Shown here: positions 1 to 6,079 of the stretch, one piece after another
Position numbering within the stretch: position 1 is the first letter of the stretch
Layout of the letters: every line of letters starts with the position of its first letter
Source of the DNA: Prevotellaceae bacterium
GTDB lineage: Bacteria > Bacteroidota > Bacteroidia > Bacteroidales > Bacteroidaceae
DNA: 12,080 nt
Direction of reading: 5' to 3'
NCBI GenBank assembly: GCA_030536165.1
Contig: JAUNQM010000039.1
Coordinates: 1-12,080 of the forward strand
Translations under genes and position numbers: made by a program
Notes under the pieces: model-generated
What the model was told of the DNA's origin: nothing
What the model saw: the letters and a program-made list of their open reading frames with translations, nothing else
Databases searched by the model: none

Positions 1-1314
1 GGCGTTGGCTATACTCTTGAGCAGTATTGTCTTACCTGTCTTTGGCTGTGCTACGATGAGTGCACGCTGTCCCTTACCGATTGGCGAGAAGAGATCGACG
101 ATGCGCACGCTGAGGTCGTCGATTCCGTCGCCCTTGCAGAGCATGAACTTCTCGTCTGGGAAGAGAGGTGTAAGGTGTTCGAATGCTACGCGGTCGCGCA
201 CTTCATTAGGTGTGCGTCCGTTAATTTTGTTTATGCTTGCAAGTGCGAAATACTTTTCTCCGTCGTTTGCAGGGCGTATAAACCCATCAACCACGTCGCC
301 CGTCTTGAGTCCAAAGTTCTTGATAAACTGGTTTGGCACATACACATCGTCAGGTGAGCTCAAGTAGTTGTAGTCGCTTGAGCGCAGGAATCCGTAGCCG
401 TCAGGGAGCACTTCGAGCACACCATTGACCGTTATCAGATTTGAGAAATCGTAATCGACTTCCTCATCCGCTATCTCGTCTTCTGCATCATAGGCTGGTG
501 CTACTGGTGCAACAGGCTCTTGTGCAGCGATATTTGGATAGGTCGGATTATCGAATATGTCTTTCGACTGAATTGCATTGTCGTCTTTTATAGGCAGGTC
601 GCGCACGATAATGAAGTCGGTTCCATCGCCTGGGTCGCCTTCCCACACAGCATCCGGATTCGGTTCTGCCTCCACAGTCTTCTCATCGCCAGCATTTTCT
701 GCGCGCGAAGACTTGTTGTGCTCGTCCATTTTCTGTGCCAACTGCTTCAGCATTTCTTCCGTAGGCTCTTCATTGGCCTCAGCTTTTGCTGGCTCTGGCG
801 AATTATTGTCAAATTGGAAATCAAACAGGCTTGGAATAGTTTTTCCTTCCTTCTTTGCTGCCTCCTCGGCTGCTATTCTTGCAAGTTCTGCCTTCGATTT
901 TCTGCCGCGTTTCTTCTTTGGAGCTTCCGCGACAGGTGCTTCAACAACCTCTGCTATAGGTTCAGGCTTCACTTCTGGAGCCTTTGTGAGTGTGTTTTCC
1001 ACCTTTGGTTCAACAACTTTCTCGGCAGTTTTTTCTTCCTTGACTGGTGCTGGCTGTGCTTTAGCGTCGTTCTTCTTCTCCACATTTCTTGCACCGCCCT
1101 TTGTTGTAAAGACCTTAACTTCAGCCGTGTTTATTCTTGCTCTTTTGCGTGGTTGCTTCTCTGGTTCGGCCATGTGTACCTCTGCCTGACGGTCGAGAAT
1201 GGCATAAATCTTCTCCTCCTTGAGCTCGTTTGACTTGAATTTAATGTCAAACTGCTGCGCAATCTCGTTCAGCTCGGCTACAGTTTTAGCCTCTAATTCT
1301 GATTTGCTATACAT
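1..1314 (-). CDS. rho: Transcription termination factor Rho, N-terminal part (C-terminus beyond window)
   Basis: Rho is a hexameric RNA helicase/ATPase that terminates transcription. Reading the minus strand from ATG 1312-1314 gives 438 residues that run off the left edge without a stop. Residues 2-45 resemble the Rho N-terminal helical domain. About residues 46-290 are low complexity, rich in Lys, Glu, Pro and Ala, with a basic KKKRGRKSK patch near 133-141. Residues 296-350 form the cold-shock-type RNA-binding domain, including GYGFLRSS at 306-313. The ATPase core begins near residue 375 and shows the Walker A loop PKTGKT at 424-429. In E. coli Rho the Walker loop lies near residue 180, so this protein has about 245 extra residues between the N-terminal helices and the RNA-binding domain. 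Long disordered insertions are known in Bacteroides Rho. Identity is certain; the C-terminal part is unseen. Confidence 0.97.
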   Translation of the reverse strand, partial: MYSKSELEAKTVAELNEIAQQFDIKFKSNELKEEKIYAILDRQAEVHMAEPEKQPRKRARINTAEVKVFTTKGGARNVEKKNDAKAQPAPVKEEKTAEKVVEPKVENTLTKAPEVKPEPIAEVVEAPVAEAPKKKRGRKSKAELARIAAEEAAKKEGKTIPSLFDFQFDNNSPEPAKAEANEEPTEEMLKQLAQKMDEHNKSSRAENAGDEKTVEAEPNPDAVWEGDPGDGTDFIIVRDLPIKDDNAIQSKDIFDNPTYPNIAAQEPVAPVAPAYDAEDEIADEEVDYDFSNLITVNGVLEVLPDGYGFLRSSDYNYLSSPDDVYVPNQFIKNFGLKTGDVVDGFIRPANDGEKYFALASINKINGRTPNEVRDRVAFEHLTPLFPDEKFMLCKGDGIDDLSVRIVDLFSPIGKGQRALIVAQPKTGKTILLKSIANA

Positions 1315-1368
1315 AATAATATGTGTATGATAAAAATGTTCTCGAAAAATAAGAATCCTGGGGGATCG

Positions 1369-1388
1369 ATGTTTCAAACCTGAAACAT
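1369..1388. repeat. 8-bp inverted repeat in the rho leader
   Basis: ATGTTTCA and TGAAACAT form a perfect 8-bp inverted repeat around a 4-base loop. It lies inside the predicted 5' untranslated region of rho, 55 bases before the start codon. It has no T-run and is not a terminator. It could be an RNA hairpin or an operator; rho genes are often autoregulated, but nothing here proves a role. Confidence 0.5.
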
Positions 1389-1404
1389 TTTCCTTAAGAC
1401 GCTG

Positions 1405-1436
1405 CAAAATTACAAACTTTATTTCGTTCCACCAAA
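1405..1436 (-). promoter_or_regulatory. Predicted rho promoter (Bacteroidota type)
   Basis: On the minus strand a TAATTTTG -7 box (1405-1412) lies 20 bases downstream of a TTTG -33 element (1433-1436), matching the TTTG/TAnnTTTG promoter of Bacteroidota. The inferred start is near 1398, giving a leader of about 85 bases before the rho ATG. That leader contains the inverted repeat at 1369-1388. Confidence 0.7.
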
Positions 1437-1575
1437 TTTTACATGGTGTTTTTCAGGACTATTTCGTTTTTTTTGCTCATATTTGCAACGTCGGAGCAAA
1501 ACACCGCCGAAATGTAGGCGAAAAACAAACGGCAAACACCCTTCAATGCATGATTATCGACACGAAGCCAATGCG

Positions 1576-1674
1576 AGCCCTTCACACCTTAGGTGTTTCA
1601 GCTGCAACACCTAAGGTGTGAGGGGTGGTAACACCTAAGGAGTGACACGGTTTACACCTAAGGTGTGAAGGGCT
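1576..1674. repeat. Array of four ACACCTWAGGTGT palindromes bounded by a 21-bp inverted repeat
   Basis: Four copies of the 13-base palindrome ACACCTWAGGTGT start at 1584, 1607, 1631 and 1654, spaced 23, 24 and 23 bases. The third has one mismatch (A for T at 1641). The outer sequences 1576-1596 and 1654-1674 are perfect 21-bp inverted repeats of each other, so the whole 99-bp block is close to symmetric. Near-regular spacing of about two helical turns would suit a multi-site protein operator; the symmetric ends would also suit a dispersed intergenic repeat element. Confidence 0.85.
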
Positions 1675-1842
1675 GAAAAAAGGGATAACTTTTAATTACC
1701 AATTGCATCCCCGGCGTCCCTCGCGCGCGTATATATAATAAGGTGTACGGTCAGGCTGTTCGACCTCGGCGAAAACCGAGTGAACGATGGCTGTCCTAAA
1801 CTCCAAAGTTTACGATTCATATTACTTTTTTGCCTGCAATAT

Positions 1843-1873
1843 TTTGCAGTATGGTTTTTTTTCTGTATTTTTG
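1843..1873 (+). promoter_or_regulatory. Predicted galM(K) promoter
   Basis: TTTG at 1843-1846 and the -7 box TATTTTTG at 1866-1873 are separated by 19 bases, a near-ideal Bacteroidota promoter. The inferred start is around 1880, about 25 bases before the galM ATG. The -33 element is embedded in a 6-bp inverted repeat CTGCAA/TTGCAG (1834-1849). Confidence 0.75.
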
Positions 1874-1905
1874 CAGCAAAGTAACAAATAATCAAATTAT
1901 ATAAA

Positions 1906-2988
1906 ATGAATACAGAGACAGAATTCCTCTGTGGCCTGAAAAGAGAAGACTTTCAGACCACTATCAACGGCAAGCAGACAGACTTGTTCGTACTTAAAAA
2001 CAGTAAGGGTAACGAGGTAGCACTCACGAACTATGGTGGTGCTATAGTAGCAATAATGGTTCCTGACAGGAATGGAAACATTGCGAATGTGATTCAGGGC
2101 CATGACAATATTCAGGACGTAATAGCAAGTCCAGAGCCTTATCTCTCTACACTTATCGGTCGTTTTGGCAACCGCATCGCCGGCGGACGCTTCACCCTCA
2201 ATGGCAAGGAGTATCAGCTGACACAGAATGAGGGCGACACTTGTCTGCACGGTGGTCCTACAGGTTTCCACAAAAGAGTGTGGGATGCATATCCTATGAG
2301 TGCTAACAGCATCGCACTCACCTACACTGCTGCATACGGCGAAGAGAGCTTCACGGGCGAACTGAAGGTGGCTGTAGAGTTTACTTTCAACGACAACGAT
2401 GAACTTATCATTGAATATATTGCCACAACAAACAAGAGAACTATCCTCAACCTCACTCATCACGGATACTTCTCTTTGGCAGGCATCGCAAACCCTACGC
2501 CTACTATTGAAAACCTGCAGTGCGAGATAAACGCTGACTTCTACTTGCCTATCGACGCAAAGAGCATTCCTACTGGCGAGATTCTTAAGGTAGAAGGTAC
2601 TCCATTCGACTTCCGTAAGGCAAAGGCTATCGGACAAGATATCGATGCTGACAACGAGCAGATTAAGTTCGGCGCTGGCTACGACCATTGCTTCGTGCTC
2701 AACAAGAAGGAAGAAGGCGAACTCAGCTTTGCAGCTAAGATAGTAGAACCTGTAAGCGGACGCACTATGAAGGTCTATACTACAGAGCCAGGCGTACAGA
2801 TGTACACCGACAACTGGGCAAACGGATACCCAGGTCAGCACGGTGCAACATTCCCACGTCGCAGCGCAGTATGCTTCGAGTGCCAGCACTTCCCTGACAG
2901 CCCTAACCGTCCATACTTCCCATCAGTAGTATTGAAGCCAGGCAGGAAATATTCGCAGAAGACCATCTACGCTTTTGGCGTTGAATAG
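1906..2988 (+). CDS. galM: Aldose 1-epimerase (galactose mutarotase)
   Basis: GalM interconverts the alpha and beta anomers of galactose (and glucose) and feeds alpha-galactose to galactokinase in the Leloir pathway; it is cytoplasmic in most bacteria, and no signal peptide is seen here. The 360-residue length is usual for the family. Family motifs run in order: GRFGNRI at 85-91, LHGG at 114-117 with His115, NLTHHGYF at 182-189 with His186 in the place of the catalytic acid, GYDH at 258-261 with Asp260, and FECQHFPDSPN at 324-334 with Glu325 in the place of the catalytic base. The start is the first ATG after a strong promoter; the leader is AT-rich without a Shine-Dalgarno sequence. galK follows after 40 bases, so the two are probably co-transcribed. 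Confidence 0.95.
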   Translation: MNTETEFLCGLKREDFQTTINGKQTDLFVLKNSKGNEVALTNYGGAIVAIMVPDRNGNIANVIQGHDNIQDVIASPEPYLSTLIGRFGNRIAGGRFTLNGKEYQLTQNEGDTCLHGGPTGFHKRVWDAYPMSANSIALTYTAAYGEESFTGELKVAVEFTFNDNDELIIEYIATTNKRTILNLTHHGYFSLAGIANPTPTIENLQCEINADFYLPIDAKSIPTGEILKVEGTPFDFRKAKAIGQDIDADNEQIKFGAGYDHCFVLNKKEEGELSFAAKIVEPVSGRTMKVYTTEPGVQMYTDNWANGYPGQHGATFPRRSAVCFECQHFPDSPNRPYFPSVVLKPGRKYSQKTIYAFGVE

Positions 2989-3028
2989 TTTCAAGTTCCT
3001 ATAGCAACTATAACATACCCCAACAATA

Positions 3029-4192
3029 ATGTTAGACATAGAACAAGTAAGAAGCCGCTTCATCAAGCATTTTGATGGCAAGACCGGCAACATATACGCT
3101 TCGCCTGGACGAGTAAACCTCATTGGCGAGCACACCGACTATAATGGTGGATTCGTAATGCCAGGCGCAATAGACAAGGTGCTCATGGCTGAAATCCGCC
3201 CAAATGGCACAAACAAAGTGATGTGCTACTCTATCGACCAGAAAGACCGCGTTGAATTCGATGTTGACGACCCTGTAGGTCCACGTACCAGCTGGGCACG
3301 CTACATCTATGGCGTAGTTCAGGAAATGAGAAAGCGCGGAGTCGATGTCAAGGGCTTCCACACAGCCTTTGCAGGAGACGTGCCATTAGGTGCAGGCATG
3401 TCGTCATCGGCAGCACTCGAAAGTTGCTTCGCATTCGCCATCAACGATTTGTTTGGCGACAACAAGATTGAGAAATTCGACCTTGCACTTGTTGGTCAGG
3501 CTACAGAGCACAACTACTGTGGCGTGAACTGCGGCATCATGGATCAGTTTGCAAGCGTATTCGGCAAGAAAGACCATCTTATGCGTCTCGACTGCCGTAG
3601 TATGGAATATGAGTATTTGCCTTTTAATCCTGTAGGATATAAAGTCGTGCTGCTCGACTCATTGGTAAAGCACGAACTTGCATCGTCAGCATACAACGAC
3701 CGCCGCAAGAGTTGCGAGAATGTAGTTGCTGCCGTACAGGCTAAATATCCTGAGAAGGATGTCAAGTTGCTGCGCGACGTTACATGGGACATGCTCAACG
3801 ACGTTAAGGGCGACGTGAGCGAGGAAGACTACAAGCGTGCATCGTTCTTCGTAGGCGAGACTGACCGCGTCATGGCTGTCAGCGAGGCTCTCAAGAACGG
3901 CGACTATGAGAAAGTCGGCGAGATGATGTATGCAACCCATACAGCACTGAGCAAGGAGTATGAGGTATCGTGCGAAGAACTCGACTTCCTCAACGACATT
4001 GCTAAAGAAAACGGAGTCACGGGCTCACGAATCATGGGCGGTGGATTCGGTGGATGCACTATCAACCTTGTAAAGGAAGAACTGTATGAGAAATTCATTG
4101 CCGATGCTCAGCAGAAGTATCTTGCGAAGTACGGCAAGCGACCAAAAGTTTACGATGTAATCATTTCAGACGGTGCTCACAAGGTTTGCTAA
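3029..4192 (+). CDS. galK: Galactokinase
   Basis: GalK phosphorylates alpha-D-galactose with ATP to galactose 1-phosphate. The 387 residues carry all GHMP-kinase hallmarks: the galactokinase signature GRVNLIGEHTDYNGG at 27-41 (Arg28, Glu34 and Asp37 at substrate-contact positions), the ATP loop GAGMSSSAALE at 121-131, the catalytic Asp172 in GIMDQF, and the C-terminal GSRIMGGGFGGCTI motif at 332-345. Length matches the family. The gene lies 40 bases after galM in the same direction, forming a galMK unit. The stop codon is followed after 10 bases by a hairpin with a T-rich tail that probably ends the transcript. No galT, galE or sugar transporter is present in the window. Confidence 0.97.
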   Translation: MLDIEQVRSRFIKHFDGKTGNIYASPGRVNLIGEHTDYNGGFVMPGAIDKVLMAEIRPNGTNKVMCYSIDQKDRVEFDVDDPVGPRTSWARYIYGVVQEMRKRGVDVKGFHTAFAGDVPLGAGMSSSAALESCFAFAINDLFGDNKIEKFDLALVGQATEHNYCGVNCGIMDQFASVFGKKDHLMRLDCRSMEYEYLPFNPVGYKVVLLDSLVKHELASSAYNDRRKSCENVVAAVQAKYPEKDVKLLRDVTWDMLNDVKGDVSEEDYKRASFFVGETDRVMAVSEALKNGDYEKVGEMMYATHTALSKEYEVSCEELDFLNDIAKENGVTGSRIMGGGFGGCTINLVKEELYEKFIADAQQKYLAKYGKRPKVYDVIISDGAHKVC

Positions 4193-4985
4193 AATAATCA
4201 TCGAAGCTATAGTGCTTACAACTATAGCTTCTTTTCTTTCATGCGTAGGCAACAGAACCGACGCCAATCAGGCATGGATTGACTCCGACTCTGTGGCATC
4301 AGCAAAGATGGACTCACTCGAAGCTTTGCTCGACAGCACTATGCCGCAAGGCGCAGACGAATTGTTCAACGACTTCTTCTTCAACTTTGCAGGCAACAAA
4401 CGACTGCAGCGGCAACGTATGACCATCGACAACTCGAATTGGTCGTATAACCCATTCTTCATGGAACAAGGCTACTATACGCCTATCTTCGATAACGCCG
4501 ACCAGATATACCTGCAAAACGACACGAATGTCACTAAAGCAATCGTGGAAAAGATATACCTTGAGTTGAACAGCATCAAGCAATACACATTCCACAAACT
4601 GAAAGGCTATTGGATGCTGACCGACATCGACACAATGAAGATTGATGTAAGTGGCAACGGTTCGTTCCTGAAGTTCTACTACAAATTTGCCAACGACGAG
4701 AAGTTTCAGGCAAAGAGTCTTGCCGACCCAATCAAGTTCGTAGGACCAGACCCTGACAACGATTTCGACACGCTTGAGGGCGAGATTATGCCAGAAACGT
4801 GGAGAGCCTTTTGCCCAGAACTACCAAAAGACGTCATATATAATATAATATATGATGACGCAAATTGCAGTCCTACCAGCAGCAAGATATTTATCATCAA
4901 CGGCATTGCCAATGGACTTGAGATAAGACTCTACTTCGAGAAGGACAAGAAGAAAGGCTGGAAACTCGTAAAACTTGAGCAATAG
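4173..4985 (+). CDS. Uncharacterised Bacteroidales lipoprotein
   Basis: Function is unknown. The open frame starts at a GTG that overlaps the end of galK by 20 bases and codes 270 residues. The N-terminus has a short basic stretch, a hydrophobic run (about residues 12-22) and Cys24 in FLSC, a lipobox with Phe at -3 instead of the usual Leu; a Glu at residue 11 also makes the signal peptide atypical. The mature part is soluble-looking, with a conserved-looking segment ADELFNDFFFNFAGN (about 61-75) and many aromatic and acidic residues. It resembles the uncharacterised Bacteroidales lipoprotein families of the DUF4348/DUF4738 kind, but I cannot fix the family by eye. No ATG start precedes the Cys, and the galK terminator lies inside its 5' end, so start and expression are uncertain. 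murB begins 58 bases downstream. Confidence 0.75.
   Translation: MLTRFAKIIIEAIVLTTIASFLSCVGNRTDANQAWIDSDSVASAKMDSLEALLDSTMPQGADELFNDFFFNFAGNKRLQRQRMTIDNSNWSYNPFFMEQGYYTPIFDNADQIYLQNDTNVTKAIVEKIYLELNSIKQYTFHKLKGYWMLTDIDTMKIDVSGNGSFLKFYYKFANDEKFQAKSLADPIKFVGPDPDNDFDTLEGEIMPETWRAFCPELPKDVIYNIIYDDANCSPTSSKIFIINGIANGLEIRLYFEKDKKKGWKLVKLEQ
4203..4236 (+). terminator. Probable intrinsic terminator after galK
   Basis: GAAGCTATAGT (4203-4213) and ACTATAGCTTC (4221-4231) form a perfect 11-bp stem with a 7-base loop, directly followed by TTTTCTTT. It lies 10 bases after the galK stop. It also falls within the signal-peptide codons of the following lipoprotein gene, which makes it unusual. Confidence 0.7.
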
Positions 4986-4990
4986 AATTG

Positions 4991-4998
4991 TATATTTG
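4991..4998 (+). promoter_or_regulatory. Possible murB -7 box
   Basis: TATATTTG matches TAnnTTTG and sits 46 bases before the murB ATG. No TTTG was found at the right upstream distance, so this is only half a promoter. If used, transcription would start close to the beginning of the heptamer tract, making the tract the entire murB leader. Confidence 0.35.
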
Positions 4999-5003
4999 CC
5001 AAA

Positions 5004-5045
5004 TACAAATTTACAATTTACACTTTACAACTTACAAAGTACAAT
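5004..5045 (+). repeat. Heptamer tandem repeat immediately before murB
   Basis: Six 7-base units of the form TTACAAn (degenerate at the ends) run without a gap into the murB start; the last unit supplies the A and T of the ATG. On the minus strand every unit contains TAA, so the tract places stop codons in all three minus frames. An 18-bp segment (5017-5034) recurs inverted just after murB. Confidence 0.8.
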
Positions 5046-6054
5046 GATTAAACTTTCCAACATAAGCCTCCTGCCATATAACACTTTCGGCATCGATGTA
5101 AATTGCAAGACTTTCATCGAATATGAGTCGCTCGACGAGCTGACGAGCATAATAGATGACCTCGACGAGCCGTATCTACACATCGGTCAAGGCAGCAATC
5201 TTCTTTTCACCAAAGACTTTGAAGGTACTATCCTCCACTCTGCAATCAAAGGTATAGAGGTTGTATATGAAAGTGGAGATGAAGCTATAATCGAGGTGGG
5301 AAGCGGTGAGACGTGGGATGATGTCGTTGCCTTCTGCGTAACTCATGGGTACTATGGAGCAGAGAACCTGAGTCTCATACCTGGCGAGATGGGTGCGGCT
5401 GCTGTGCAGAATATCGGGGCTTATGGAGCCGAGGTAAAAGACATCATTGAAACCGTATTCCTTGTTCACAAGCCTACAGGCCGCCTGATGAAGATGCATG
5501 CCAACGAGTGCAAATACGCGTACCGCTCAAGCATTTTCAAGAAAGAGTTGAAAGGACAATGCTTTGTATATAAGGTAGCACTAAAACTAAGCAAGACATT
5601 CACTCCGCACCTTGAATACGGAGGATTACTTGCTTACATCATGAAGAAGAGCATCCCGCTCACAAAACTCACAGCAGAGTTTTTACGTGAGACCATAATC
5701 GAGATTCGCAACTCCAAGCTCCCTGATCCAAAAGTCATCGGCAACGCAGGTAGTTTCTTCATGAATCCAATAGTCGATACAGAAACCTTCGACCGACTCT
5801 TGGCAGAATATCCGACCATGCCTCACTACAAAGCAGATGGCGGCATAAAGATTCCTGCAGGATGGATGATCGAACAATGCGGATGGAAGCAGAAAAGCAC
5901 AGAGAAAGCAGGAGTCTATGAGCATCAAGCCCTTGTGCTAATAAACAAAGGTGGGGCATCAGGTGCAGATGTCCTCAGCCTTTGCAACGCCATAATTAAA
6001 GACGTAAAAGACCGTTTCGGAGTCGAGATACATCCTGAGGTGAATATTATATAA
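5044..6054 (+). CDS. murB: UDP-N-acetylenolpyruvoylglucosamine reductase
   Basis: MurB is the FAD/NADPH enzyme that reduces UDP-GlcNAc-enolpyruvate to UDP-MurNAc, the second committed step of peptidoglycan precursor synthesis in the cytoplasm. From ATG 5044 the protein is 336 residues, close to E. coli MurB. The FAD-binding half shows LHIGQGSNLLF at 45-55 and NLSLIPGEMGAAAVQNIGAY at 108-127. The substrate-binding part has YRSSIFK at 160-166 (Arg161), GSFFMNP at 236-242 with the catalytic Ser237, and HPEVNII at the C-terminus with Glu332. EYGG at 191-194 corresponds to the Tyr190 loop of E. coli, marking a type I MurB. The frame is open upstream to 4975, but that extension is translated heptamer repeat; ATG 5044 gives the family's usual start. 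The stop codon is the first triplet of a second heptamer tract. Confidence 0.96.
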   Translation: MIKLSNISLLPYNTFGIDVNCKTFIEYESLDELTSIIDDLDEPYLHIGQGSNLLFTKDFEGTILHSAIKGIEVVYESGDEAIIEVGSGETWDDVVAFCVTHGYYGAENLSLIPGEMGAAAVQNIGAYGAEVKDIIETVFLVHKPTGRLMKMHANECKYAYRSSIFKKELKGQCFVYKVALKLSKTFTPHLEYGGLLAYIMKKSIPLTKLTAEFLRETIIEIRNSKLPDPKVIGNAGSFFMNPIVDTETFDRLLAEYPTMPHYKADGGIKIPAGWMIEQCGWKQKSTEKAGVYEHQALVLINKGGASGADVLSLCNAIIKDVKDRFGVEIHPEVNII

Positions 6055-6079
6055 GTTGTAAAGTGTAAAGTGTAAGTTT
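6052..6079. repeat. Heptamer tandem repeat between convergent murB and the DUF4421 gene
   Basis: Four 7-base units of the form TAAAGTG or TAAGTTn start exactly at the murB stop codon. The TAA in each unit gives stops in all three plus frames. Bases 6052-6069 are the exact reverse complement of 5017-5034 upstream of murB. The stop codon of the convergent gene (6078-6080) lies at the other edge of the tract. No GC-rich terminator hairpin separates the two genes. Confidence 0.75.

Larger units (their letters stand above)
1315..1905. other. Non-coding region between divergent rho and galM
   Basis: This 591-base stretch has no credible gene. In order it holds the rho leader and promoter (to 1436), an 8-bp inverted repeat TTTTGCTC/GAGCAAAA (1471-1478 with 1494-1501), the palindrome array (1576-1674), a GC-rich patch followed by alternating TA (about 1706-1740), a 5-bp CTCGG/CCGAG hairpin (1765-1780), and the galM promoter. 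Nothing was recognised as a known RNA gene. Confidence 0.7.

Noticed and set aside
520..1233. Two overlapping plus-strand open frames of over 200 codons across rho
   Set aside because: They are antisense to the low-complexity part of rho; the Phe/Cys/Leu-rich or Ser-rich products are reverse-complement shadows of Lys/Glu/Ala codons.
1471..1501. TTTTGCTC/GAGCAAAA inverted repeat as a terminator
   Set aside because: The stem is AT-rich with a 15-base loop, and neither strand has a T-run after it.
1576..1674. CRISPR array
   Set aside because: The repeats are 13-base palindromes with 10-11-base gaps, and there are only four; CRISPR repeats and spacers are much longer, and no cas genes are present.
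1692..1895. Minus-strand open frame of 67 codons in the rho-galM intergenic region
   Set aside because: No domain or signal peptide is evident, it covers the galM promoter, and part of it reads through repetitive AT-rich DNA.
1897..2889. Long open frame (330 codons) on the minus strand across galM
   Set aside because: It is antisense to a clear mutarotase gene, its protein has no recognisable domain, and it is Cys- and Val-rich in the way of translated antisense codons.
4834..4855. AT-rich 8-bp inverted repeat with 6-base loop inside the lipoprotein gene
   Set aside because: It is made almost only of A and T within codons for a Tyr/Ile-rich segment, has no T-tail, and is likely a by-product of composition.
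4975..5043. Upstream TTG start for murB at 4975
   Set aside because: The added residues are a translation of the heptamer tract, and ATG 5044 gives the normal MurB N-terminus.
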